A DNA stretch of 64,000 nt from NCBI GenBank assembly GCA_903921725.1, contig CAIXRA010000006.1:62001-126000 (forward strand), read 5' to 3'. Numbering within the stretch: position 1 is the stretch's first letter; each line of letters begins with the position of its first letter. Under the pieces are notes generated by a model. The model was given only the letters and a program-made list of their open reading frames with translations, searched no databases and had not been told where the DNA came from. A program made the position numbers and the translations under genes. Source of the DNA: an uncultured Lentisphaerota bacterium. Lineage in GTDB: Bacteria; Verrucomicrobiota; Lentisphaeria; Oligosphaerales; CAITYL01. Below, piece after piece: positions 36,527 to 45,960 of this stretch.

Positions 36527-36809
36527 GAGGGCCGGCGATCCACGGCCTGAAGGCTTTTTGCTGGACGATTGAACCCCTGTCGCAGGGTGTTAATTTTACA
36601 GTGGGGGATTCTCAGCAAAAACAGGGATGGCGCATCAGAATCAATCGCGCGCCGCAGCGCGTTCGACGTGCCGGCGGGAACCGTCCGCCAGATGCGAGTT
36701 GCGCAATGTCACGCCAGTCACCGCACGGAATTCCCGGGGCTTTATTTGCGCGGTGCCATAACTTTTTAGCCTGTGCGCCGTTTTCCGCAACCACACGGAA
36801 AGACGCCCC
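36527..36809. other. Intergenic region, nothing recognised
   Basis: Between the Cys-module gene and the tRNA terminator I find no convincing gene or repeat. Short minus-strand frames could be a remnant but match nothing I recognise. Confidence 0.5.
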
Positions 36810-36849
36810 AAAAAAAAAGCAAAAAGCCGAACCCGTAACAGGCTCGGCC
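36810..36849 (-). terminator. Rho-independent terminator after tRNA-Gly
   Basis: On the minus strand GCCGAGCC pairs with GGGTTCGGC around a short loop, followed by TTTTTGCTTTTTTTTT. It lies 17 bases after the tRNA 3' end. Confidence 0.9.
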
Positions 36850-36865
36850 TTAGTCATTTATGAAG

Positions 36866-36939
36866 TGGAGCGGGTGATGGGAGTCGAACCCACGTAGCCA
36901 GCTTGGGAAGCTGGTGCATTACCGTTATGCTACACCCGC
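36866..36939 (-). tRNA. tRNA-Gly (anticodon CCC)
   Basis: On the minus strand the acceptor GCGGGTG pairs with CACCCGC. The anticodon arm CCAGC-TTCCCAA-GCTGG gives anticodon CCC, and the T arm contains GGGTTCGACTCCC. The 3' TCCA is encoded. All arms fold without mismatch. Confidence 0.96.
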
Positions 36940-36961
36940 ATCGGGCGGAAAACCGGGAGAT

Positions 36962-36989
36962 AGTATAGCGGGGGTTTTGCCTGGCGCAA
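36962..36989 (-). promoter_or_regulatory. Putative tRNA-Gly promoter
   Basis: On the minus strand TTGCGC and TATACT are 16 bases apart, with the -10 box 22 bases before the tRNA 5' end. Confidence 0.5.
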
Positions 36990-37166
36990 GGGGGTGCCGG
37001 GCGGGTTTTCCGGGTCCGGGAAAGCGGCCCGCCGGGGTGTCCGGCACCCGCGGATTGCAAATCCGGGTTGAACCGTTAAATTTTATCTGTTTTTATGTCC
37101 GTTTCCCCGCTTGGGGGCGCTCCTCGCCCGCGGGAGGCATTATCCAGAACTTTGGGAGTCGGGATC

Positions 37167-37577
37167 ATGAACATCGCAATCGGAATCCTCACGACAGTCG
37201 AAGTGATTGTGGCGCTGCTGCTGGTCGGGATCATCCTTCTCCAGCCGAGCAAGGCGGGCGGCGGCCTCGGCGGCATGGGCGGCGGCGTGACCGAACAGGT
37301 CTTTGGCGCGACAGCCGGCAATGTGCTGACAAAGGTGACGGTCTGGCTGGCCTCCATCTTCATGGGCATCACACTGTCGCTGGTCGTGCTTGGCGCGCAC
37401 CGCCAGGGAACGGCGAGCAAGAGCATCGTGGAAACCGGAAACGGGAAGCCGGCCGCAACCGCTCCCGCCAAGGCTCCGGCGACGGCCCCGGCCGCTCCCA
37501 AGGCTCCGGCTGTTCCGGCCGCTCCCGCGGTTCCGGAAACCCCCAAGGCTCCGCTCCCCGCGCCGGCCGCGCCGTAA
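37167..37577 (+). CDS. secG: Preprotein translocase subunit SecG
   Basis: The 136-residue inner-membrane subunit of the SecYEG channel has two hydrophobic helices (about 4-24 and 51-73). Between them lies the family loop LLQPSKAGGGLGGMGGG. The C-terminal 50 residues are a low-complexity Ala/Pro/Lys extension (repeats of KAPA and PAAP). Length is slightly above the usual 75-110 residues because of that tail. It is transcribed alone, with a terminator-like stem downstream. Confidence 0.93.
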   Translation: MNIAIGILTTVEVIVALLLVGIILLQPSKAGGGLGGMGGGVTEQVFGATAGNVLTKVTVWLASIFMGITLSLVVLGAHRQGTASKSIVETGNGKPAATAPAKAPATAPAAPKAPAVPAAPAVPETPKAPLPAPAAP

Positions 37578-37607
37578 TCGGCGGCGGATGCCGGAACATC
37601 CTGCAGG

Positions 37608-37647
37608 GGGCAAGGGCAACGGACGTTGTGCCTTGCCCTTTCTGTTT
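37608..37647 (+). terminator. Likely terminator after secG
   Basis: GGGCAAGGGCAAC and GTTGTGCCTTGCCC form an almost complete stem around a short loop, followed by a modest T-rich stretch TTTCTGTTT. Confidence 0.65.
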
Positions 37648-37857
37648 CCGGCGCGGACGCACCGGACTGCGGGCGCAATTGATGGCGGACGGGATATATT
37701 GCGTTTCCGTTCCGCACCCGGTGTGCGGGACGCATGCCTGCCGGACCTGAAAACGCCCGGCCCGGCTCCGGCGCCTTCACAGGCCCGCGGCGGATGGAAA
37801 CGGTTTGCCGGCCCCTGCCTAATCGGCGGCGCCGGCGCTGCACGGGGAATGGTGGCC

Positions 37858-38136
37858 ATGACGGAACGCACGGCAACAGTCCGCAACGCTTACGGCATCC
37901 ATGTCCGCCCCTCGTCCGTCATCGTGAAGGCCGCCAAGGAATACGCCGGCACGGTCGAGGTGACGTCCCAAAAGGGCGTGACGGTGGACATCAAGAACAT
38001 CCTCAGCCTCATCAGCCTGGGGCTGACCTGCGGCCAGACGCTGACCATCCGCGTGGACGGGCCGGACGAGGCGGCGGTCGCCGGGAAGATGGCGGAGCTG
38101 TTCGAGACGCATTTTGATTTCCCCCGGGGAGCCTGA
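37858..38136 (+). CDS. ptsH: HPr phosphocarrier protein
   Basis: The 92-residue protein has the active-site His15 in YGIHVRPSS, the residue phosphorylated by enzyme I. The regulatory Ser46 site of other HPr proteins is occupied by Asn47 (IKNILSLISLG), so regulation by HPr kinase at the usual site is not expected. The ATG at 37858 is placed nine bases after GGGGA; another ATG three codons earlier is too close to it. No PTS enzyme I or permease gene is nearby. It is a single gene. Confidence 0.92.
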   Translation: MTERTATVRNAYGIHVRPSSVIVKAAKEYAGTVEVTSQKGVTVDIKNILSLISLGLTCGQTLTIRVDGPDEAAVAGKMAELFETHFDFPRGA

Positions 38137-38293
38137 CCCCCGCTGTCGCCCGCGGCCTTGCGATTGAGTTGCGGAGGACGCAGTCCGCCCGTTGTTTGCG
38201 GGCAGCCCCCGCAAGAGGAGTTGGCGGCGACACTACTGCTGGTGGCGCTACGGCTGGGGTTTCCGTTCCGCCGCTGACGCCGCACGCCGGCCT

Positions 38294-39529
38294 TCAGCCG
38301 AAGATGCGGGCGCCGGCGGAGGCGGTGAAGAAGGAGCCGGTGAAGAGCAGCGGCTCGTCTTCCGGCAGATCCGCCGCCCCGCCGATGGACGGAAGGACGC
38401 GGTGGGGGACGCCGTGCTTGACGCAGAGCGCGCGCAGCCCCTCCAGTTCGGAGCCCTTCTGCGGGTTTTCCGGATTGGTGAGGATGAACTCGCTGGCGGC
38501 CGGGCGCAGAGCTTGGAAGATTCCCTCGCAATCCTTGCCGGCGACCACGCCGAGAACGACGGTGAATTTCACGCCGGGGTACGCCGCCGCAAGCGCCTCC
38601 GCCAAGCGCCGTGCGGAGTCCGCATTGTGCGCGGCATCGAGGATGACGGGCGGCGTTTCGCGGACACATTCAAAGCGCGCGGGCATTTCGGGCAGCGCGA
38701 AGGCGGCCGGGCGCGGCTTCAGGCGCAGCACCTCCATGACGCGGAGGGCAGTGAGGAAATTTTCGCGCAGGAAGGCGGGGAGGATCGTGATTTCCGGCCA
38801 GTGGCGGCAGGCGGCCTCCAGCTCGGGCGTCATCAGGGGGCAGCCGCTGGCGATGGCGGTTTCGATGATGACCGCCTCGGCCTCGTCGAACGGCTGGTGG
38901 GAGCAGACGACCGGCACGCCGGGCTTGATGATGCCCGCCTTCTGCGCGGCAATCTTCGCAACGGTGTCACCGAGAAGCTGGGTGTGATCGAAGCTGATGG
39001 GGGTGATGACGGTGCAGACGGGGGACTGGACGTAGTTGGTGGCGTCGAGCAGGCCGCCGATGCCGGTTTCCATGACGGCGTATTCACAGCCGGCGTCAAC
39101 GAAGATGCGCAGGGCCAGCACGGTCATCATCTCGAACAGCGTCGCGCCCTTGATGCCGCTTTCGAGGACCTGACGCTCCCACTCCTCCGCCGCATCGAGC
39201 AGGACGGGATAGGGGATCCAGTCGCCGTCGAGCTGGAACCGTTCGCGGACGGTGGTGAGGTGCGGGCTGGTGAAGACGCCGCAGCGTTTACCGGCTGCCT
39301 CCAGCAGGGCGCCGATGAAGAAGCTGGTTGATCCCTTGCCCTTGGTGCCGGCGACATGGATGATGCGGAGTTTGCGCTCCGGGTTTCCGGCGAGCTTGGC
39401 GAGAGCGGCCATCCGCTCCAGCGTGTATTCACCCTGGCCGTAGCGGCGCGCGGTGTTGGCCTCCAGGTCGTAATAAGCGTTGAAGAGGTCGAAGAACCGC
39501 TGCTCAAAATGGGGGTCGAGTCCGCGCAT
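38294..39529 (-). CDS. folC: Folylpolyglutamate synthase / dihydrofolate synthase
   Basis: The 411-residue Mur-ligase-family enzyme attaches glutamate to dihydropteroate and folates. The ATP loop VAGTKGKGSTS is preceded by the family N-terminal pattern GQGEYTLERM; FTSPHL follows. A C-terminal ligase domain contains VILDAAHNADSARRLAEAL. It is monocistronic on the minus strand. The folate pathway gene folE is about 21 kb away in the same window. Confidence 0.94.
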   Translation of the reverse strand: MRGLDPHFEQRFFDLFNAYYDLEANTARRYGQGEYTLERMAALAKLAGNPERKLRIIHVAGTKGKGSTSFFIGALLEAAGKRCGVFTSPHLTTVRERFQLDGDWIPYPVLLDAAEEWERQVLESGIKGATLFEMMTVLALRIFVDAGCEYAVMETGIGGLLDATNYVQSPVCTVITPISFDHTQLLGDTVAKIAAQKAGIIKPGVPVVCSHQPFDEAEAVIIETAIASGCPLMTPELEAACRHWPEITILPAFLRENFLTALRVMEVLRLKPRPAAFALPEMPARFECVRETPPVILDAAHNADSARRLAEALAAAYPGVKFTVVLGVVAGKDCEGIFQALRPAASEFILTNPENPQKGSELEGLRALCVKHGVPHRVLPSIGGAADLPEDEPLLFTGSFFTASAGARIFG

Positions 39530-39927
39530 GGTTCACAGCTCCCGTTCCATGGCCCGCGGAAGGCGCGGGCCGTTCCTCGTTGATTACGGGGAAACAGTAC
39601 ACGGCGGAGAGGGGAAAGCAAGGAGCCTTCCTTTGCGGGGGCGGAGCAAGCCCGTTCCGCCGTGGATGCCGGCAACGCGGCTCATTCGCCCTTTCGGGGC
39701 GGAACCATCCACGCCCTGAAAGGGCGCGGGATGATAGCCCAGGGCAACGTCCTGGGGCGGATAATGATCAATGTGCCACGCACTGAAAGGGCAATGGAAC
39801 GCATGAAGGGCCGATGGGGCAAGGGTCCATTGCCCTGCGCAACGGTTATGGACGCCATGACCCAGGGCGTTGCCCTGGGCTATCGTCCGTTGCCCCGTTG
39901 GGGCGTGAATCACGGGGGGGGGGCGCG
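39530..39927. repeat. Hairpin-rich dispersed repeat region between folC and malic enzyme genes
   Basis: These 398 bases hold no gene. They contain hairpins GCCCTTTCGGGGC, CGCCCTGAAAGGGCG, CCCAGGGCAACGTCCTGGGG, GGGCAATGG words, then CCCAGGGCGTTGCCCTGGGC (39861-39880) and GCCCCGTTGGGGCG (39892-39905). The last pair repeats the arrangement at 120-164. A run of ten G lies at about 39914-39923. Confidence 0.75.
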
Positions 39928-41268
<1,341 letters not shown>

Positions 41269-41492
41269 GGTGCGCGTTTTCTTTCGTTGGTCGGGGGCTG
41301 TCGGCGGACAAAAACGGCGGATAATATAGCGTGCGTCGGGAGGTGCGAAAAATGCATGGGCTCCGGCTTGCCGAGCGCCGCCAACCGGTGTATCTTGACG
41401 CAGCACCTTCGCCCTGAGTGTTTTCACGCCGCCTGGCCGCATCGGACCGAAAGCGGGTCCTGATCCGGCCACCGCCTTTTCCGGCGGGGGTC

Positions 41493-43880
41493 ATGCAGGA
41501 TTTTATAACTGTGGACAAACTGCCGGACATGTTTTCTGGCTTGCTCCGCCGGAAGGGGGAACAGGGAAAGCCGCCCGCGAAAGCGGACGCGGGCAAAGCC
41601 GCCTCTGCACAGTCGCCCTCCTCCACGACATCTCCGCTCCAGGGCGTCCGCGAAGGCGACATGACCCTGCAAGTCGCGCGCGGGGAAGTGCCGAACTTGA
41701 TCCAGTATCTCTCCGCGGGCCAGCAGACCGGCCGCCTCTCGTTTCACAGCGAGGACGGCGTGGTTGTCGGCTGCATCTATCTTCTGGACGGGCAGATCTA
41801 CTGCGTCCGCTACGGCGACCATGCCGGAATTGACGCAATGGCCTGGATGATCCGCCGCTTGGGAAGCGTGCAGGCGGTTTTCACCAAGGACGACACGGTT
41901 TCCGAGCAGAATGTCTCCACCACCACGCAGAACCTGATGGTGGAGGCGGTGGTGCGCGCCGATGAGCTGGTGCCGGATGTGGCCGGCGCGGAATTTCACC
42001 TGCCGGCCTCCACCGACCATCCTTCGTCCACCGGCGACGCGGCCGCGCTCCCCGCAGAAGGTTCACCGCCGCCCATCCGCCGCCATCTGCTGGCGTGGGG
42101 CGCGGGCGGCGTGGCGGCGGCCCTGGTCACCGCGGGCGCCGCCTGGCTGTTCCTGCTGCACCCCGGCGACGGCACGGGCCGTTTCCGTCCGCCGCCGCGC
42201 GCCGCCGTTCCGGCCGCCCGGACGGCGGTTCCGGACCGGCCCCTGCGCTCCCTGCTCGTCCGTGGTGCGCCCGGGATGCCGAACGCGAAGTTGACGGAGG
42301 CGGAGGTGGTTTTTTTCTGCCGGCTGGAGGCGGTGGCCGACCGTCGGGCCAGCTTCGCCGTGATGGAGGAAAAGGGCGAGGATGTGATGATGCACTGGGG
42401 AGGCCTGGAATGGGCTGCGGCAATCCGCGCCATGGGAGAGGCCGGCGAGCTTGAAGGCGCCGGGAAATGGGCGGCGGCGGCGGATCGATGGCATTGTGCG
42501 CGGGGGCTGGCCGACAGGGCGGCGGCGCTGGCGGGGGAGCGGATCACGGCGGCTTTTCAGGCGCAGCAGATGGCGGCGCGGCAGTTCCAGATGGAGAACA
42601 AGTGGGCGGCGGCGGAACACGCATTTGCGGAGGCGCTGGCGATTCCCGGATGCGGGAGCAACCCTGCGGCGCGCCACGGGCTGACGCGGAGCCGGTACGA
42701 ACAGGCGATGGCGGCGGCTGGGGCCGCCGCGGCCGCCGGGGATTGGAACGCCACGCAGGGCTTTGCCGTCCGCGCGGTCGAACTGATGCCGGAATCGGTG
42801 CAGGCCCGCGATCTGCTGGTGACGGCGCAGGCCGAGCTGGCCCCCCGGCTGGCGTTGCACGTGCTGACGGGCGGCAGGGACGGCGGGGCGGCGGAGGTCA
42901 CCCTGGACGGCGTCAGGCAACTCATGAAGCTGCCCGCGACGATTCCTTTGGAAAAACTGGGGCGTCACACGCTCCACATCGAACTTCCGGTGGAGACGGA
43001 CCGCTGCTACGCCCCCTATGACGGCGAATTTTTCATGAAGAAGCCGGGCCTGATGCGCGTGGAGGTCCGGATGGAGCCGCTGGCGCTTCCGACCGCCGGG
43101 CTGACCTGGGTGGTCGCCGGAGGGGGGATCGTGCTGAAGCCGGTGAATGCCGGCCGGTTCGTCATGGGAAGCCAAGGGAAGAAGCTGGACGAGCGCCCGC
43201 CGCACACGGTGGTCTTCCGGAAGCCGTTCTGGATGGGCCGCACCGAGGTGACGAACGGGCAGTACCGCTGGTTTGTGAAGGAAAGTGGGTACCAGGGTGG
43301 AGACAACCCCGGCGCCCTGTACCTGCAGCACTTCAACGCCAGAAACCGCTCGGGCATGCCGCCGGACGACGAATTCCCGGTCTGCTATGTGAGCTGGAAC
43401 CATGCCTCGGCGTTCTGCGACTGGCTGACCGGGCGCGAAAAGGCCGCCGGGCGTCTGCCCGACGGGTACGAGTACCGCCTCCCGACCGAGGCGGAGTGGG
43501 AATATGCGTGCCGCGCGGGGACGGACGGCGATTTTGCGGGGACGGTGGCGGACATGTCATGGCATGACCTTACGGTGCCGGCCCGCCGCAACCAGGCCGT
43601 GGCGCAGCGGCTGCCGAACGCATGGGGACTGCACGACATGCATGGCAATGTCTGGGAATGGTGCCGGGACTGGCTGGGGGATTATCAGAATGCGGAGGTG
43701 GTGGAGCCAACGGGGCCGGCAAGGGGAATGTTCAAGGTGATCCGCGGCGGAAGTTGGGAGAACGGTGCGGAACTGTGCCGTTCGGCGAACAGGGGGAGTC
43801 TGGCGGCACCGGAGTGCGGGCCCAATACCGGATTCCGGATTGTGCTCGGCGTTGTGCCGGCAAAGAACGGGCGGCCGTGA
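41493..43880 (+). CDS. Membrane protein: DUF4388 domain, TM helix, TPR-like region and SUMF1-like (formylglycine-enzyme fold) domain
   Basis: About 795 residues. A cytoplasmic DUF4388-like domain lies at about 50-165 (TLQVARGEVPNLIQYLSAGQ). One transmembrane helix at about 197-220 is followed by a helical, Ala-rich TPR-like region. The C-terminal SUMF1/FGE-sulfatase domain contains AGRFVMGSQG, RTEVTNGQY, LPTEAEWEYACRAGT, HGNVWEWCRDW and IRGGSWENG. Of the catalytic FGE cysteine pair, the first is kept (ELCRSANRG) but the second is Arg, so formylglycine synthesis is unlikely. It starts a signalling operon and probably acts as a sensor or ligand-binding protein. Confidence 0.85.
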   Translation: MQDFITVDKLPDMFSGLLRRKGEQGKPPAKADAGKAASAQSPSSTTSPLQGVREGDMTLQVARGEVPNLIQYLSAGQQTGRLSFHSEDGVVVGCIYLLDGQIYCVRYGDHAGIDAMAWMIRRLGSVQAVFTKDDTVSEQNVSTTTQNLMVEAVVRADELVPDVAGAEFHLPASTDHPSSTGDAAALPAEGSPPPIRRHLLAWGAGGVAAALVTAGAAWLFLLHPGDGTGRFRPPPRAAVPAARTAVPDRPLRSLLVRGAPGMPNAKLTEAEVVFFCRLEAVADRRASFAVMEEKGEDVMMHWGGLEWAAAIRAMGEAGELEGAGKWAAAADRWHCARGLADRAAALAGERITAAFQAQQMAARQFQMENKWAAAEHAFAEALAIPGCGSNPAARHGLTRSRYEQAMAAAGAAAAAGDWNATQGFAVRAVELMPESVQARDLLVTAQAELAPRLALHVLTGGRDGGAAEVTLDGVRQLMKLPATIPLEKLGRHTLHIELPVETDRCYAPYDGEFFMKKPGLMRVEVRMEPLALPTAGLTWVVAGGGIVLKPVNAGRFVMGSQGKKLDERPPHTVVFRKPFWMGRTEVTNGQYRWFVKESGYQGGDNPGALYLQHFNARNRSGMPPDDEFPVCYVSWNHASAFCDWLTGREKAAGRLPDGYEYRLPTEAEWEYACRAGTDGDFAGTVADMSWHDLTVPARRNQAVAQRLPNAWGLHDMHGNVWEWCRDWLGDYQNAEVVEPTGPARGMFKVIRGGSWENGAELCRSANRGSLAAPECGPNTGFRIVLGVVPAKNGRP

Positions 43881-43901
43881 CGGGTTTCTGGAGGTTGTCT
43901 G

Positions 43902-45911
43902 ATGATTGACCGGGCTGTGGGAAAATTCAAAAATTCGCTGGGCCCGCGCATCGACGCGCTGGAGGTGGCCCGCTATGCGCTTGACCGCAACGATGCCGCC
44001 GCCGCCGAGGCGGTGCAGAAGCTGGTGCAGGGGCTGCGCGTGTCCATCCCCTCCTGCGAATTCACGGCGATCTTTGACGCCGTGCTGGCCGTGGAACAGG
44101 CCACGGCTGAAGAGCTTTCGATGAAACTCGGCGTACTGCTGGACGTGCTCCGGAAGGAGATGGCGGCGCCGATGCAGACGCTCTTCCCCGTCCTCCTGGC
44201 CGGCACGGATCCCGAATTCATGGAGCCGCTGGCGACCGAGCTTGAGACCTACGGCTACGAGGTGTTGTCGGCGGCAAGCTCCGCGCTCGCCCGCCGGCTG
44301 CTCGGCGAGCGGCGCGTCCAGTTCGTCGTGATCCAGGGCGACATCATGGTCGCGGGCGAGAACAGCCTCGTGCAGGCGCTGCGCCTGAGCCCGGCCAACG
44401 CATCGGCCCACATCGTGGTCGTCCAGGACACCGATGGTCCGCCGCCGCCGGGGCTGAAGCCCGGTGTGGACGCGGATCAGTGCCTGGCCCGCCCCATCGA
44501 CCCGCGGACCGTGGCGCGCTATGTGCATGCCCGGATGAGCGGGCGCGGCGTCCTCTTCGCCTCCTCCCTCGGCGGGGAGTGGACCCTGCAGGAAAAACCC
44601 GCCTTCTCCGCCGGCCACCTCCGTCTGTGCGAGGAGGCGGCGTCCTCTTCCATGCCCTCCGTCCTGGGCGTCATCACGATCGGCGAAGATTACGACTGGG
44701 GCGGCACCGAGAACTCGGAGATGGCTCGGAAGGTCATCTACAAGCGGATCGGCCAGATGCTCTGCGCTACGTTCCGGAGGACGGACCGCATCACCCGCTG
44801 GGACAACGCGACGTTCGCCGTCCTCCTTCCGGGCGAGGAGCTGGCGGGGGGGAAATGCGCGCTGGAAAAGGCCATGTCCGTCCTGCGGCACCGTTCCCCC
44901 TTCGTCTACCGCACGCAGGAATACCCGCTCCATGTCGCCGCCGGCATCACGGCTCTGGAGCCGGGGGTGGACATCGAAACGGCCGTCCAGCACGCCCGGC
45001 AGAATCTCGGCCTCTCCCGCAAGAGCGGGTCGCACCGGATTGAGCTTCCGGCCAGCGCGGCAGGCTCCGGCTACCGCAAACGCGTCATGGTGATGGCGGA
45101 CGAGCCGTGCCGCCAGGTGATCCGGCTGCTGGTGGAGAAAGAGGGGCTGCTGCCCGTGATGATGGATCCGGGCCACGCGGTGGCCGGCAACAACGGATAC
45201 GGCCTGCGCTACAGCATGATGATCCTGGACGAGGAGTATGCGGGCGGAAGGGGGTTCGAGTTCCTCAACTATTTCCGGAACAACAACCACTTCAGCCGCA
45301 CGCCGCTGCTCATGCTGGTCGGGGACGAGAACGCCGCGTTGCGCGGCGTCGACGGCGGGGCCAACGACGCGATTGTGAAGCCCTACTCGCCGGACATCTT
45401 CCTCAGCCATGTGCGCCGCCTCATGAGCCGCGGCCGCACGGGGGCCGGACACGACCCCGCCATCCTTCTGGTGGACGCCGACGTCCCGGCCCTGGTCTCC
45501 GCCGGCACCGTCCTCTGCCGCCACGGCGGATTCCGCATCCTGCTTGCGCGGAGCGGATGGGAGGGAATCCGGCGGATGCACGCCGACAAGGTGGACGCCG
45601 TCCTCTTCAGCACCGACATCACGGACATCGCCCGCGACGACCTGTTCCGCCTCCTGCCGCAGCAAAGCACGCCGCAGCGGGACATCAAGGTCGTGCTGGT
45701 GACCAAGACGCCCTCCAGCATCTCACACGCCATCCTGCAGGAGCCGGGAATCCGCGGAGTGCTGGTCAAGCCCTACAAACTGCAGAATCTGGTCGCCGAC
45801 GTCGCCGCCGCCCTGGATCTGTTCCCGAAGCGGGAGATCAATCCGGAAAACGAGCGGTTGCTGCAGGCGGAAATCGGGCGGGTGTTGAAGATGGGAAGTC
45901 ATTCCCCCTGA
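43902..45911 (+). CDS. Multi-receiver signalling protein with degenerate GGDEF
   Basis: The 669-residue protein has a helical N-terminus (1-95) and a receiver-like domain (about 97-210) lacking a clear phosphoacceptor. A GGDEF-like domain (about 250-390) has the active site RWDNATF (299-305) in place of RYGGDEF, so it cannot make c-di-GMP. A receiver with Asp in MMILDEEY (near 439) and a last receiver with FSTDITD (near 567) follow. Many CheY-like Lys positions remain (VKPYS, VKPYK). TGGAGG precedes the ATG, 21 bases after the DUF4388-SUMF1 gene. It is probably an adaptor in the c-di-GMP pathway of the next gene. Confidence 0.82.
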   Translation: MIDRAVGKFKNSLGPRIDALEVARYALDRNDAAAAEAVQKLVQGLRVSIPSCEFTAIFDAVLAVEQATAEELSMKLGVLLDVLRKEMAAPMQTLFPVLLAGTDPEFMEPLATELETYGYEVLSAASSALARRLLGERRVQFVVIQGDIMVAGENSLVQALRLSPANASAHIVVVQDTDGPPPPGLKPGVDADQCLARPIDPRTVARYVHARMSGRGVLFASSLGGEWTLQEKPAFSAGHLRLCEEAASSSMPSVLGVITIGEDYDWGGTENSEMARKVIYKRIGQMLCATFRRTDRITRWDNATFAVLLPGEELAGGKCALEKAMSVLRHRSPFVYRTQEYPLHVAAGITALEPGVDIETAVQHARQNLGLSRKSGSHRIELPASAAGSGYRKRVMVMADEPCRQVIRLLVEKEGLLPVMMDPGHAVAGNNGYGLRYSMMILDEEYAGGRGFEFLNYFRNNNHFSRTPLLMLVGDENAALRGVDGGANDAIVKPYSPDIFLSHVRRLMSRGRTGAGHDPAILLVDADVPALVSAGTVLCRHGGFRILLARSGWEGIRRMHADKVDAVLFSTDITDIARDDLFRLLPQQSTPQRDIKVVLVTKTPSSISHAILQEPGIRGVLVKPYKLQNLVADVAAALDLFPKREINPENERLLQAEIGRVLKMGSHSP

Positions 45912-45960
45912 CCGCAGACCTGCGCCTCCTGCTCCAAATTTGCCTGGGAAAAAACGCCCG

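Noticed and set aside
41493..43880. True formylglycine-generating enzyme for sulfatases
   Set aside because: The second active-site Cys is replaced by Arg and the domain is attached to DUF4388 and a membrane helix; no sulfatase is adjacent.
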